Shown here: positions 1-13,054 of the stretch, in pieces
Position numbering within the stretch: the stretch's first letter is position 1
Layout: each line of letters starts with the position of its first letter
Assembly: GCA_900095095.1 (NCBI GenBank)
Contig: FMBT01000498.1
Coordinates: 1 to 64,000, forward strand
Reading direction: 5' to 3'
From: Fragilariopsis cylindrus CCMP1102
Lineage: Eukaryota > Bacillariophyta > Bacillariophyceae > Bacillariales > Bacillariaceae
Length of the DNA stretch: 64,000 nt
The notes under the pieces: model-generated
Database searches by the model: none
What the model saw: only the letters and a program-made list of their open reading frames with translations
What the model was told of the DNA's origin: nothing
Position numbers and translations under genes: made by a program

Positions 1-370
1 TATTAACTATAATAATAATGCTAAATGAATATGTATGATGTACGTGGTGTGTCTTTCTTTTTTTTCGTTTTCAATATGCAAAAATAACTCTCGTTGTTTT
101 CCCAAAATATATATCATAGACCCGTTTTTCTTTTTGTTTCTCTATATTTCATTTTATTTGTGTTCTTCTTTTTACTTTTTACTTTCAACATTTTAGTTGT
201 ATGAATCATATATATATATATATATATATATAAGTGTATTTTTCTTTCCATTGTTACAAACAACAATTTAATAATGATATGGACAGAGAAAGAAAGATGT
301 TAGTTTCCGGTAATGGAAGCATTCTCGTAGTGCAAATTCTTTATTTCATTCCCTCCTTTCGTTCGTAAAG
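1..370. other. Intergenic, no gene seen
   Basis: AT-rich sequence with T-runs and a short (TA)n microsatellite near 210-232. It lies downstream of the minus-strand gene that ends at 371. I see no coding pattern or RNA gene. Confidence 0.6.
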
Positions 371-2934
371 CTACGATCCATACACTTCATCGGTGGTAGC
401 ATCTTCTTTTCTTCCAGCGACATCTTCTTCTGTTAATGACGACAAAGACTTTGTGGACTCGTGCCATGTCTTAGAAAGCGATGATATAGCGGCAGCTGCA
501 TCGTTGAGTCCTTGTAGAGTCACGGGTTGTGTCGTTGTCGAGGACGTGGTGTACTCTTACTATCGTGTCCAGTATTAGCATCCTCGTCATCATTAGATTT
601 TGACGACGGACGTGTTGCTGTTGCTGTTACTGCTACTGCTGTTGTTATTATTGTTATTCTTGACAGCAGTACGGAGTTTCGACAACGTCTCCTTTGACAA
701 ATCACGCATATCATCCCTTCATAGCATACATGGTGTTTGAAAAAGTCTTCGAGACGTCAGCGTAACCCCGAAGGACAGCATCTTCTAAATCTTCTGCAGC
801 CTTGCGGGTGGTATCAACCTCATCTGTTACCAATTGGGGAAAATTTAGATGCAAAGGATTGACCAGCTGATGTAATAACCGAAAGTAATTCCTGGAAAAG
901 GATCTTCTTGGGAAGGATCATTATCAGCAGCATCATCGTGGTGGGACTGATGTTCTTCTTTTTCTTGTTGTGGTGCCTCTTCTTTACTACTACTGCTACT
1001 ACTGCTGCTGCTGCTGCCGCCGCGGTGGGTGTAAGGTTCTGGTAGGGTATTACTACTAGTAGTAGTAGTATCAAAATAGTATCCCAATCATCCCATGATG
1101 AATACCACAATCCGTTCCAAACATCCTTGAAAAAATCTTTGGTATCATCACCACAACTACCAAGATTGATATCTGCCTTGGCTTTTACCCAACAATTATC
1201 TGCAATTGTATAGGTTGTAGACCCATCACCAGATTCTTCATTCTTACGACGATCAGCATTACAATCTTCATTTTTATCGTTAAAGAACCAACTAAAATCA
1301 TCATTATCATCACTACCTTTTTCTGGGCTGTCATAATTGTCTTGTTGTCGTCCTCGTTTTCGACTACCGCGTCGTTCCTCTTCATCTTTATCTTGTTGTT
1401 GATGTTTTTGTTTTCGAGCCATCCGTTCAGTTTTTTGTTGAAGGATCATCCATCGTTCCTGTTCTTTTGCCTAATGAATCAGCTTGCGCCCATGCAGCAG
1501 ACGCCTCTTCTTGTAGTAATTCCATTTCAAGTCGTAATTGATCCTTTTCTACCATAAGACGTGCCTTGTGTTCTTCTTCTTGTAACAAACGCTGTTTCCA
1601 TTCGTCTTCTTGCCGTCGTTGATTAACAACCAATGAATGACCAATCCATGACAATAAAACAATCAATGATGTTACCAAAGCAATACTCATAATCCTCATA
1701 ACCGAAATTCCACGGAATTGTTTTCGAAGATTAAATGAAGATGACGGTTCTTCTCTACGATGCTGATGATCAAGTGATTTTTTTCTCTTCTCCTCCAATA
1801 TCAACAACAGCATCATCATCGTTGTCGTTGTCTTGATGGATTGACTCATTGTCTTGATGGATTGATTCATTGTCTTGATGGATAATACTTCTACTCGCGT
1901 CATCCTCATCATCATTGTTATCAGAAACAAGACGACGTCGGCGTGTAGTTTGTTGAAGATTCATTAAAAAACGATGAATCAATGGTGGGTAGTTTCGATA
2001 TAAGGATCTTCACCATCTCTTGCTCCTCCTGTTCCTGCTGTTCCTTCACTACCACTACCACTACCACTATCATGGTTGCCGTCTTCGTGTCGTCACTGCC
2101 TTTGTTGTTGTTATTACCGCCGAAGAAGTTATCCTCATCGTGATGACTGAGTGTACCTAGATCAGATGGTAATGAATCACTTCCTGGAATTGATAACGTA
2201 CCGGAAGAATCAATATTACCGCCGTTAGTAGTAGTAGTAGTAGCGTTGTTGTTTTGTACCACCTGCAGTAGAAGGACCAATATTACCAAAATTAGAACCA
2301 GGGCAGGCGGGATGTATAACATCATTGTCATTACTCAAACCATCCACTATCAAGACACCACGAGTAGTATCACTGTTGGCGGCATTAATATCAATATTAT
2401 TATTATTATCATTATCATCACCACCACCGCCGTTATTATTCTCTTCTGATACGTGTTCAAACGAGCGACCTGCCATCAGTAAACTATTCGAAATTGCAAC
2501 AAAGTTAAATCCCTCATCTTCATCTTTGTCATCTTCTCCATCTTCGTTGTCTGATACCATTCCCCATTCCGTATTAGAATTATTACTACGATGGAGGGAA
2601 TAGTATCTCGAATATTATCTCCATCCGTTGGACGACCGTTGATATTCTTGGTGGCGGGTTGCTCTTCGCGTCGTCGACCGATGATACCGCTGTTGCCGCT
2701 TTTATTCCCTTCGCTGATATATTTACTTGTAGTAGTGTTAACGTTTCTACTACTACTACTATTACTACTTGTACTATACTGCGAGAACCATGAAGCTAAT
2801 GGCGATTCGTCGTGGTGTTTGACGCTGGCGTTGGCGTTGGTCTTGGTGTCTTCTTGAACCGCATCAGGAGCAGCAGCTTCGTTCGATAAAGCGAAGTTCA
2901 GATTCTGTTCATCATTATCCGTTGACGTCAACAT
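371..2934 (-). CDS. Single-pass membrane coiled-coil protein, frame-disrupted
   Basis: The family is not recognised. Coding-like peptide runs leftwards from an ATG at 2934 (MLTSTDNDEQN) to a TAG at 371-373, but in several frames. A low-complexity Ser/Asn/Asp/Thr-rich N-terminal half (about 1930-2934) is followed by a basic stretch and one hydrophobic segment (IALVTSLIVLLSWIGHSLVV, about 1640-1690). Next comes a Gln/Glu/Lys-rich coiled coil (about 1500-1630). A better-conserved-looking tail includes CWVKAKADINLG (about 1160-1200), VDTTRKAAEDLEDAVLRGYA (about 740-830) and a final VTLQGLNDAAAAISSLSKTW segment. At least five one-base frame changes are needed, mostly in trinucleotide runs. The layout suggests an acidic low-complexity N-terminus, a TM anchor and a helical C-terminal region. 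Some changes could be short introns I did not resolve. Function unknown. Confidence 0.6.
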
Positions 2935-5900
2935 GATTGATATATTCTGATCTCTCTCTCTCTCTCTTGATGTTCTATTGTAATAAAAAGTGCAACACAA
3001 AATATAGATACAAAATAGTACAGTAGCAAAAACGAAATGCAGCTACAAAACACACGCACTCTAGTAGTGTAAGTCTATTAAAGAACAGGGAGTAGTGGAA
3101 ACAGAATCGAATAAAAGCAATGATATGTGTCGGGATTGACAATGAGAATTATTCTATATTAGAATGGGAGTAACAAGAATAATTTCAAACAGAACACACA
3201 TATGCATATGCATGCTCACGCATCCAAAAATGCTTTCACAGAACATTTATGTTTTCTCTTGTTAAATGCCAGATTTATTGCTTGCTGACATCTACTTTTT
3301 TCTTCTTTGAACTTGATTGCAACGCGACAATAAATGAGATTTCATTGATTCGACTCGACTCACTCGACTCGACTCGACTCGTTTGATTCATTTGGATTTT
3401 GGATTTGGATTTGGGAATGAAATTATCGTGGATGAAAAATTCAACACGTGAAAGTAGCAGGCATGCATGTTCCATCCGTGCAACAAGGAGCACAGCCAAG
3501 CATGTCCACACACAGACACGCACTGTTTACTCCCTACAACACGAGAAAGCGTGTGAAGTACCCCATCCTAGACCACCCATGCAATAGACTTCCTTGCATT
3601 TTGTTGCTGTATATTCTATGGTTGGAATGGACCATGTAGACCCCACAATCATCCTAGACCACCCATGCAATAGACTTCCTTGTATTTTGTTGCTGTATAT
3701 TCTATGGTTGGAATGGACCATTTAGACCCTGTAATCATCCTAGACCACCCATACAATAGACTTCCTTGCATTTTGTTGCTGTATATTCTATGGTTGGAAT
3801 GGACTCTTCTATTTACAAGCTTCAAGAAGGCTGTCGAATCCAAAGAAAAATCATAGAAAACAACGCAGAAGGTGCAAAAAGAAAACTCTGTACTGCATGC
3901 ACCATTCGAACCACATCCTCAAACCAATTAGTTCAATGCTAGTATCAGAGACAGTAAAACAATGCCACAAACATGGAATTGAACCACTGCCCACTCTTCT
4001 CATCTTCTGACTTGAAGTTGTCATTAAGAGGAGTGATTCTTTGTATCTGAACTTGTCTACATCGAAAGATGCATGGATAGATTTTTTGTAAATACATGCC
4101 AAACATACCCATTGATAATGAAATCAGTTTATCAATATAATAGTAATGATAGACACTTCTCTATATTAATAATCTTTCTAATACTCTACTATTTGATTCT
4201 TAATAATCCGCTCTCATGCGCCTCTTGTGACGATTCGAACATTTACCTGCCATCCTACACACCCCTAAACATACAACATCACAGAATTTTCCCCAAATGG
4301 CCAAATTACACTGTAATTAACCAGATTGAGCACTAAAATCCAGTACCTCTGTTGTTTTAAACATTAGATTGATACCAATGAAGGGAAGGTATTTGAATTT
4401 CCATTGTCAATTCTCCCTGTTGCCAGTCAGTCATTGCATGCATTCAATAATGTTCAAAAAAGCTCAGATCAAGCTGGAAAGTGCCTGGAACTGATCACAG
4501 TAGTAAAATTTTGCTTCTAAAAGATGACGAGGCAGTGACACTGGACTGGGTTCAGAAAGAAGTGACTCAATTGTTGTATGACGACCTTCATATACGGATC
4601 CCTCTGCAAGAAAAATCTTGCTTACTTCATCAACATTTTATTTTATCAAATTGCCATAACACTTTATTATGTGAATTTGACCACTATGGGCATGCACATG
4701 CCAACCATGATGGAGAAAAGGAGGCAACTACATGCTGGTATAATGCCAGGGAATGATTGTTCTGTGGAGGTGTGAATGTAATGAATGAAGTTAAAGAGTA
4801 GCTTCAATCAATAGTTTTCTCCATTGTCATATTGATGGAAGATAATTTCCCATTTATATATTCTTAAGCACATCAAAATTAATCTTCCTATTTATGAAAA
4901 TTCTCACCTAGGATCGGACCCTATCTACACAAAATCCTAATACTTTAGTTTCTAGCTGTGTTTAGTTATTTAGTAACTAACCAGGACAACACCAAGAGTG
5001 TGATGCCGAACAAATAGAGGCTTTTAGGCTGCTGTTGTAACAGCTATATCATGGTGGAGAATTCTTTCCAGTCAATGTATCAGTCAAGTTTCTGTACCAA
5101 TATCTGACATGTAATCACACATATGGAATGATGGCAACCAACACTGTCAATCAATAGACCCTATCAGAGAAGCACATCAATATGTCTCCCTAAACTGCTG
5201 CTGCATGCCTTGGTTGATTTGATGTTGTCTCCTTGTCTATTCATGTAATAATGTGCCAGTACTGGCTTTATGGCTGTCCTATGTCTACTGAATTATTTTG
5301 CAATGTGGTTTGAGCTGTTGGTGGATGTGTGTCAATATTATAACTGATGATGATGTTGTGCCACAAAAATAAGCACATCGATGGTTACTGTTTTTTTCTC
5401 CAAAATATATTCACTCTGTATCATATTTGTTCCTCTAGCAATATTGAAGTTTCTTGGTACATAGTAGGAAGCATTTTGTAATTCTAACCATTGCTGTGAT
5501 ATTTTATTGGTAAAAACTTTCCTTCTAACAAATGATGTTATTCTATATATTGACTGCTGAGTATATGCCAGTTAATTGGCCCCCTATCACTATCACACAG
5601 TGAACTAGAAAGATGATTAGTTGCAGGGGGTGGAAAAAGAGAAATAATAGCCAATATGTGCATTGGTACTTCTATGATAATAATAAGTAAGGATAGATTC
5701 TACGCCATCAAGATCCTCAAAGACTGTGTGGAGTGTAGAATATTAAAGTTTCTAGTGTATCACACCTACCTCAACAAAAATGGGTAAGCTTCTATATATC
5801 CTGTTGCTGCTGCTTGTAATAGGGTTACTGCTTATAACAATATACTACTATACAGAGCCCTTGCCTGGGACAAAGCAGAATCCTGCAGCATAACAGTATA

Positions 5901-6469
5901 CATTTAGAAGCAGTTGCCCCAGATAATTGCACGAGTATATCCACTCAAGCTTTGACGAGTGTGGAGCACAAAAGATATATACCAACAAAGGATTGGTGCT
6001 TACAAACAACAGTAGGCAACCTAAAAATTGCACACAAATAATTATTATAGAGTTTTTATTTGCACCATACCTGAAAAAGTAAGGTCCACCGTAAACACTG
6101 TACAAGTGAGTGGTAGCTAGCTAAACTATATTATTCTTGGACAGTGCTGAAGATATCTCAGTCTAAATTGATTAATGTCTCAATGACCTTGATTTAATTT
6201 TGTGAACATCATTCTTTTGTCTACTGAGTATTGAATTGGCACCCTCCTCTTACTCTGATAGAACTCATTTACCGGTATGTAACGGACTTATGTAGGTTTG
6301 TAATAGTAGCAGAGCGGAGCGGCGGTTTATGAATCTCTCTGATGTACCCCATTCGGTGGTTGTATACATTCCACGTGATAGAAGAGATAATTTATCATAT
6401 CCTTGTAACATTTTACTTCATTATTTACTATGGTATTTTCTATTAAACTATCCTATTCTATTCTACCTA
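2935..6469. other. Long intergenic stretch with an 86-bp tandem repeat
   Basis: No convincing gene. It holds (CT)n near 2950-2970, CTCGA repeats near 3355-3382 and the 86-bp tandem array at 3566-3806. From 3810 to 6320 the DNA is AT-rich and unstructured. A 91-codon open frame at 4481-4756 (+) is the longest there. It shows no domain or low-complexity signature of the real genes here and is probably chance or a relic. Confidence 0.5.
3566..3806. repeat. Tandem repeat, 86-bp unit, about 2.8 copies
   Basis: Starts at the same point of the unit (GACCACCCATGCAATAGACT) occur at 3571, 3657 and 3743, giving a constant 86-bp period. Copies differ by only a few substitutions. The array stops abruptly after GGTTGGAATGGAC near 3803. 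Since 86 is not a multiple of three, it is not a coding repeat. Confidence 0.9.
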
Positions 6470-7609
6470 TCATCGTCGATGTCGACGACGTCTTTGTTGT
6501 TGCTGTTGTACTATTGAAAATCCTTTCTTCATTAAAAATAATGTCATAAAAATACTTGTCGTCGTCAAAGAAGCTCCTGTTGTTTCGAAAAACGAGCAGA
6601 TCTTTTTATTACCACCACCACCCCCACCACCGATCGAAATAGAAGCCGCATCGACACCACCACCACCACCAAATGCTGCTGTTGCACCTGCGCCTGATGA
6701 TGATGCTGTCGTCGTCGTTGTCGATTTTGGTTTCCCATATTTTACGTATTCGTTCATAGCATCACCTCCTCCAACTGTTTCATTTTCATCATTAGTAATA
6801 CATTCTTCTTCTTGTTCTTCTTCTTTCCATGCTGTATTACGTAATTCATCCCACCAATCTAAAGATTTATGTGCAATAAAGTCATTATAATTCATTAATA
6901 ATTCTTCACCTTTTTGTATATCACGTACTGTGATAGAATCAGAATTGATATTAATAAGATGAGGATGTTCACCATGATTCATATAGGATGCCTCATCTAA
7001 ATCACATTCCACACACACAGAACCATTACTTTCTAATTTTGTGGCATACGCCCATAATAATATATCACATTGTAGATTAGGATATAATGATAAACGTTGT
7101 AAGAATGATGTAACTTCCTCCAAGGAACAAAAATAGGCTTTATTTGCTTGTCCACCTTGTCCAAATGAATTATAATATCCTCTTTCATTTTCAACATCTT
7201 CACCATCTTCCACATCATTAGAAAATGAACTATGTTCAGATAACCAAACAGTGGTATCTTTTGGTATATTTTGTGATGCATATAATGTCCGTCCTCTCTT
7301 CAACACATCATTACGAACCTCAATTGAATTTCTTGGATACAAGCCACTATAGGTATACAAATATCGATGACGTGCATGTATCCGATGATGATAACTTTTT
7401 TTTCCACCACCATTATTTTCATGATAGATATTTTGTAATAATTTCCATGTTGTTTCATTATGTATTACTCTTGGATAATTGGATGTACCACAATCTGTTG
7501 GTAATAATAATGGATGTTGTTGTTGTTGTTGCACATCATGTTGTTCCAACGTCTTGGATAACTTTTGTTGAACGTCGTCATTGTATTCATCAACATTATA
7601 AATCGGCAT
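6470..7609 (-). CDS. SET-domain protein (putative lysine methyltransferase)
   Basis: A 379-residue single-exon frame starting MPIYNVDEYN. The SET domain spans roughly residues 97-244. It opens with a GRTLYASQNIPKDTTVW segment typical of the first SET strands. It then carries the NHG motif (about 211-213, in DEASYMNHGEHPH), which contributes to the S-adenosylmethionine site. It ends with GEELLMNYNDF (about 234-244), whose Tyr is the usual catalytic residue. There is no Cys-rich pre- or post-SET region. It resembles small stand-alone eukaryotic SET proteins that methylate lysine on histones or other proteins; the substrate cannot be told. The tail (245-379) is acidic, then Gly-rich, with a weakly hydrophobic segment and a basic Gln/Arg end. 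A poly-Gln run lies near residue 27. Confidence 0.8.
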   Translation of the reverse strand: MPIYNVDEYNDDVQQKLSKTLEQHDVQQQQQHPLLLPTDCGTSNYPRVIHNETTWKLLQNIYHENNGGGKKSYHHRIHARHRYLYTYSGLYPRNSIEVRNDVLKRGRTLYASQNIPKDTTVWLSEHSSFSNDVEDGEDVENERGYYNSFGQGGQANKAYFCSLEEVTSFLQRLSLYPNLQCDILLWAYATKLESNGSVCVECDLDEASYMNHGEHPHLININSDSITVRDIQKGEELLMNYNDFIAHKSLDWWDELRNTAWKEEEQEEECITNDENETVGGGDAMNEYVKYGKPKSTTTTTASSSGAGATAAFGGGGGVDAASISIGGGGGGGNKKICSFFETTGASLTTTSIFMTLFLMKKGFSIVQQQQQRRRRHRR

Positions 7610-9245
7610 TGTACAGTATTGCTTTATTCGTCTTTTTTTGTTTGTTTGTTTTGTGTAGTTACGAGGTCTAGTCTAATACAGTCAAATTCTCGCCCCTCAG
7701 TTATTGCTTAATTTGTCTTTTTGTTTTACTATAGATTTTTTGTTTGTTTTGTGCAGTTACGAGGTCTAGTCTAATAATACAGTCAAATTCTCGTCTTCTC
7801 TCAGCAATACCGTAGCTGCTAGATACAAGCTGTTAGTAGTGGAACTGTTTTCAAGCCGATTCAGATTCGATTCGATTCTAAGATCCTCACTTATTCTGGA
7901 AAGATAACAAACACTTTCGTTTGAAATAGTAATAACAATCAATCAAAGTCTACCGTACGTACCCCCTATACTATACTATACTATCCTATACTATTGTAGC
8001 TAGAGCTAGAGCTAACTAATGTGTGACAGATCTTTTATCTCGGTGTTTGTTCAGTTCAGTTCAGCAGGCGAGCTTATGAATGACATTAACATGATTTGTC
8101 TATCGACCCCACAATATTGTCAAGAATTGGTACTGTAGCCTCTGGCGGGGAAGACTAAGTTGCGCGATACCGGTAACTTAGTGGTTGTTGTATTACTGCA
8201 ATAAACAGTACGCACCTCTCCCTCTCCTTCTCTATTACTAGAAGCTACCGTATGATTGATTATAATATATTAGCATTCGCGTTCTCGTGTCCGTCGAAGG
8301 GAAGGTTTGTTTGCGTACTGTACGTAAGTGGTGGTCGATATCTTCCGTTGATATGAGAAGAGCGAGTTGTGTAAGTATCAAAAATGAAAGAACAGTATGC
8401 TCGAGGAGGTGAAGAATTTTTGAAAATAGTATCATATGTATTATATATATGTATATGTAGGTAGGTAGGTAGGAAGTAGAAGAAGGTAAAATCCAAAATG
8501 CTTCGCTCGCAATCGTTTTTGTTCAAAACCCTAATTAAGGATATAAGCACGACTTAAAATGATATGAAATTAACCAATTCAGGAAAAATCTGTCAAGAAT
8601 ATGGTTATCCCACGACATAACCACTCAGACAAGCGCACACCTGCGCATTTTTTGTTTAGATTTACTATTGCCCTTTTGCCCTCTTTTTTTACCACGTATA
8701 ATCACTGCATGATTACTGGAAAAAGAATAGCTCCGATATCGATTGTTTTTGAACGGTAAACTCACGTGACAAAATAACACGATAGAAATAAAATCGCCCC
8801 TACCTCTCGGCAATATATCTCCTCGACCTCTTTCTTCATGCAGCAAAGAGATGATGAGACAGCTTCCCCACGAGTTGAATTGAATAAGAGTCTACGAAGG
8901 AACATCTATAACGTGATTACGATTGAATCACCCGGAGACACTGACTTCGTTCAGTTGAAGACTTTTGATTTGAAAGCAAGTATTAAGAATTAGGTCTTGT
9001 TTGTTAACCAGCAAAAGCTAAAGTACAGTAAGCGCCTTCTTCATCATCATCCTCATCGTACTTGACTTGACTCAACTTAAAATCAACTCTCCGAAGGGAA
9101 GCTAATTCAACGAACAAACAAAACAACGAATGGAGAATTGTTGTACAGTACGGTATATCGATTATATCACATTCTATCTCATAATTGAGTAACCAACGAA
9201 CTAAACCTACTACTGTACTATCTACTGTACTTAGCAATATCAATC
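7610..9245. other. Divergent intergenic region between the SET and HECT genes
   Basis: It should hold promoters for both flanking genes. It contains a 98-bp-spaced direct repeat (7637-7793), CTATA repeats near 7970-7990 and GTAG repeats near 8456-8475. Small minus-strand open frames at 8238-8846 look like chance. No RNA gene recognised. Confidence 0.5.
7637..7793. repeat. Direct repeat, 98-bp spacing, upstream of the SET gene
   Basis: The segment TTTGTTTGTTTTGTGTAGTT and its continuation (ACGAGGTCTAGTCTAATAC, then CAGTCAAATTCTCG) appears at about 7638-7692 and again at about 7736-7793. Corresponding bases are 98 bp apart, with only a few differences. It sits 30-190 bp upstream of the SET start codon, in the likely promoter or 5' UTR. 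Confidence 0.8.
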
Positions 9246-12200
9246 ATGCCAATCTTTCGAATATTGGGAGGGAATTGCAATTCCTCCTCATCGTCCAATA
9301 ATAATACATCACGATCCTCCTTCAATTTTATGGGGAGCAATAATAATAATAACAGTAATCACAGTAATTCGAATAATAACATTAGTAACAATAGCAACAG
9401 TAGCAACAATAGCAACAATAGCAACAGTAACAGTAGTCAAACACAAAGACGTGTAAGCAATCAAAGTACATATCCTGGATTACGATTACAACGATCATCG
9501 AATACTACTACTAACAACAACAACAACGCCTCATCATCATCAGCAGCAGCAGCTAGTTGTGGTTTGTTTTCATCAATCCGAAGTGGTAGCACGACTAGTA
9601 CTAACAGTACTCCGTATGTTACTATAATAATAATACAAATACAAATACTCATCCTGTTATACGAGGATCAACAGTAACCCACTCCCCTCCACCAGCTTAT
9701 AATTCGCGGTCTTTGTACCCGGCTTCAGCTTCATCAGCTCGTGGTGGGAGTAATAATGCTAGTGGTCTACCACCTTACGTAGACAATAACCAGCAGTAGT
9801 AGGAGTAGCAGTAACACGAGTAACAATAATGCAACAGCAACAACAACAACACGAAATACTAGTAATCAAATCAAAGTCAAAGTCAACAACCCCAATCAAC
9901 ACAATCACAATCACAATCCCAATCACAGTCACATCAAAGACCGGGTGCCTATGCAGTGACACGATCCACATCTGGTATGTCTTCCCAAGTATATCGTGTG
10001 ACGGTACCACCGGGTGTAATACCAGGGAATGAATTTACGGTCCATGCTGGAATCGTCGAGTACGTGTCCGATGTCCCATCACCTCACGACCCGGACATTC
10101 CTTACAAATCACATTACCACCCGAACCCATCACCAGTCATAAACATTTAAATTCAGCACCATTAACCAGAGCTGTAGTATGTCGAATCCAGTAACAACAG
10201 TAACAGCAACAGCAACAAAGTATAATAATACAAATGAAAATGATAATGAATATGTCTTCCCCGGACGGCCCGATCACCTGGCACATCGGGTGGTGCGGTT
10301 CCGATGACACCCGAAGTTCGGAATGTAATCGGAATTCTATCTCCAGTGGTGCACATACACCACAAACATTCTTAGTGACCATACCACCCAATATCTATCC
10401 GGGGATGCAATTTACTGTCAATGCCAATGGACAACGATTTATGGTTACCTGTCCACCCGATGCGGGACCGAATCGTAAAGTACGAATTGTACCACCACCA
10501 CCACCATCACAAGTACCATCATCATCATCACATTCAATTCATCATCGTCGGAATATAATAATAGTAATTCGAATCATAATAATCATGTGGAAGAAGAAGA
10601 ACCATTTGCTGCACCAAAAACACAAGTATTTGAAGTGGTTGTTCCACCAGGTGTACGACCGAATCAACCATTTACTTTAATGGCAAATGGACAACGTGTA
10701 TTAGTAACATGTCCACCCAATGTGATGCCCGGACAAAAAATACGATTTCAATTACCTGTTCCTGGTAGTAGTGGTAATGGCAATGGCAACGGCAATGGCA
10801 ATGGTACTAACAACAACAATAACACTCCGAATATACAACTTTCCTATAAAGATGATGCTGGTTCAGCTGGATGGTGTCGTACTATACGTGTTACGGATAT
10901 GAAATTCCAATGGGTACGAGTTGATAACAAAGATAACAATAAAAATAGTGGTGGTGATGGTAGTAGTAGTCTTCAGAACAAGAAAGATAGTGTGGCATCG
11001 AAGACGAAAGATTTGTTTAACCTCTTTGGTGATACTACCAGCGGTGGTGGGGTGGAGGTGGTAAAGGAATACTAGAAGATGGCGAAGAAGAAAGTATGGG
11101 TGCAAAGGCTGTTGAGGATATGGAGGCATTTGATTTTGGTAAAGCTGCATATGTACGTAAAATACAATACCTAGAAGGGAATGATGCAAGGATGAGAACA
11201 GGATCAGTTACATTAGTTCCGGCACAGGAGGCTGTTGTGGAATCAAGAGTTGTGGATCATAATTATCATGGTACGCAACAAACAAAGACATTACTTTCCT
11301 ATACAGATATTGCGAACATACAAACGAAGACATTAGATGAAAAAATTGATTGGTTTAATACATCAGTGTGTGAAGAATTATACACACCATGGGAAAAAGG
11401 ACATGTTAAGATTATTGTCAGACGTCATTCCTTATTAATGGATAGCGTCGATTCTATTATGGCATTAGGACGTGATGATATGAGAAAACGATGGCGGATC
11501 GAGTTTGCTGGTGAGCCTGGTATCGAAGCTGGTGGATTAACACGTGAATGGTTCCAATTAGTAACCGAACAAATTTTTGATCCAGATTTTGGTTTATGGT
11601 TATCCTCCGACAACAATCAAATGTCAATGAGAATAATGGTGCAAGTCGTAAGTTTATTATTATTGTCCTACTGTATCTCGGTCGGTTGTTTGTGTCGATC
11701 TTGTTTTTTTCTGTTGTTGATGTTTTTTAATCTCTATCCATCAATGAAATTATCTACTATATAACGCGGAGTTAATGCAATTATTTACTAAATAACGCGG
11801 AGGTTACTTACTCGTAAATCTGAGTAAATCGAACTGACACTTATTCCTCTAATTCGTTTTCACTTCATTTCATCTTATTATTTTTTGCAGATATTTCTTG
11901 TCCCGATGATCATCTAATTTACTTTCGATTTTTGGGACGTGTTATGGGTCGAGCTTTGTTCGATCGGCAACTTATCAAGGGTCATATGGTTCGACATTTA
12001 TACAAACATCTTCTTGGATGGCCGGTTACCTTCGAAGATCTTGAGGCGCAAGATGAAGAATATTACAGCTCGCTGAAGAAATTTACAACTATGGAAGACT
12101 TGTCCGTGATGTGTCTCGATTTTACAATCACAGAGGAAACTCTTGGTGTACGGAAAGATATTGAATTAATCCCTGGTGGTAGCATGAAGGAGGTTACATC

Positions 12201-12744
12201 GGAAAATTTAACACAATATTTAGAAGCGAATCTTAAATATCGGATGCTGAATCGATGTAAGCCACAGATTACGGAACTGATGTTAGGTTTTTATGATATC
12301 ATTCCCGAACCAGCGTTGACCGTATTCGATCCGAACGAATTAGAATTGATCTTATGTGGTTTACCTACAATCGATATGGATGATTGGATCGATAATACAA
12401 AATATTCTGGTTACTACGAATCAAAAGGACGACGCGATCAAGTCGTTGAATGGTTTTGGGATGTCGTCCGAAATGATTTCGATCAAGAAATGAAAGCTCG
12501 ATTACTACAGTTTGTAACGGGAACATCCGGCGTACCACCAAGAGGATTTTCGGTACTGCAGGGTAATGATGGTAACATTAAGAAGTTTTGTGTCCATGGT
12601 GTATCACGAGACCAATACGTATACCCTCGCGCACATACGTGTTTCAATCGAATTGATTTACCCAATTATTCAACCAAGAAGGAATTACGTGAAAAAGTGG
12701 GACAAGCCGTTTCAATGACGTACGTTGGATTTGATATAGAATAG
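9246..12744 (+). CDS. HECT-type E3 ubiquitin ligase with VPPG-type repeats, frame-disrupted
   Basis: The start is ATG 9246 (MPIFRILGG), followed by a long Ser/Asn-rich region. Three copies of a roughly 45-residue repeat follow at about 9985-10140, 10365-10490 and 10625-10760. Each has the pattern V-x-V/I-P-P-G/N-V/I-x-P-G/N-x-x-F then ANGQR and VTCPP. The HECT N-lobe is visible at about 11490-11600 (EFAGEPGIEAGGLTREWF). The C-lobe carries the catalytic Cys in AHTCFNR (codon 12640-12642), within the standard spacing of the C-terminus. A GT-AG intron lies at 11648-11890. The protein resumes with CPDDHLIYFRFLGRVMGRAL, the expected HECT continuation. Frame changes occur between about 9660 and 11090 and once near 11633. 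It transfers ubiquitin from an E2 through the Cys to a substrate; the repeats may bind partners. The substrate is unknown. Confidence 0.85.
11648..11890 (+). other. Intron of the HECT gene
   Basis: Donor GTAAGT at 11648 and acceptor TTTTTTGCAG ending at 11890. Phases agree (one base plus two bases) only if one base is restored near 11633. The upstream peptide then ends MRINGAS and joins to ISCPDDHLIYF, which is normal HECT sequence. Confidence 0.8.
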
Positions 12745-13054
12745 TTTTAGTACATTAGCATTTTCAATTTAGTAACGTACGTATACAATATAATAGCAGT
12801 AGCAGTAGTAGGTTCTAGTAAATTGGTTAGAAAAGAGAAAGAAAGAACAAGACTCCAATATTATTATTAATGCAGCGAACATTGAGAGTATCCCTATTAT
12901 ACTAGTAAGAATAATTGCTGTTACTATTCTACTGTTGCTTATATTAATTCAAAACGTAGGGGGGTCGACATAGGTACCAAAATAAGATAAAGTTGATTAG
13001 GATAGATTTGACATTCAAATTTAAACCTGAAGAGTTCATCATAGGAAATCAAAT
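12745..13054. other. Convergent intergenic region
   Basis: About 310 bp between two converging genes. It should contain both 3' ends. AT-rich, with no repeat or gene. Confidence 0.6.

Noticed and set aside
3940-4010. tRNA-like T-loop (GGTTCAATTCC) on the minus strand
   Set aside because: No acceptor stem, anticodon arm or D-arm could be assembled around it.
4481-4756. Plus-strand 91-codon open frame
   Set aside because: Plausible composition, but no recognisable family, signal or neighbouring exon. Too weak to call a gene.
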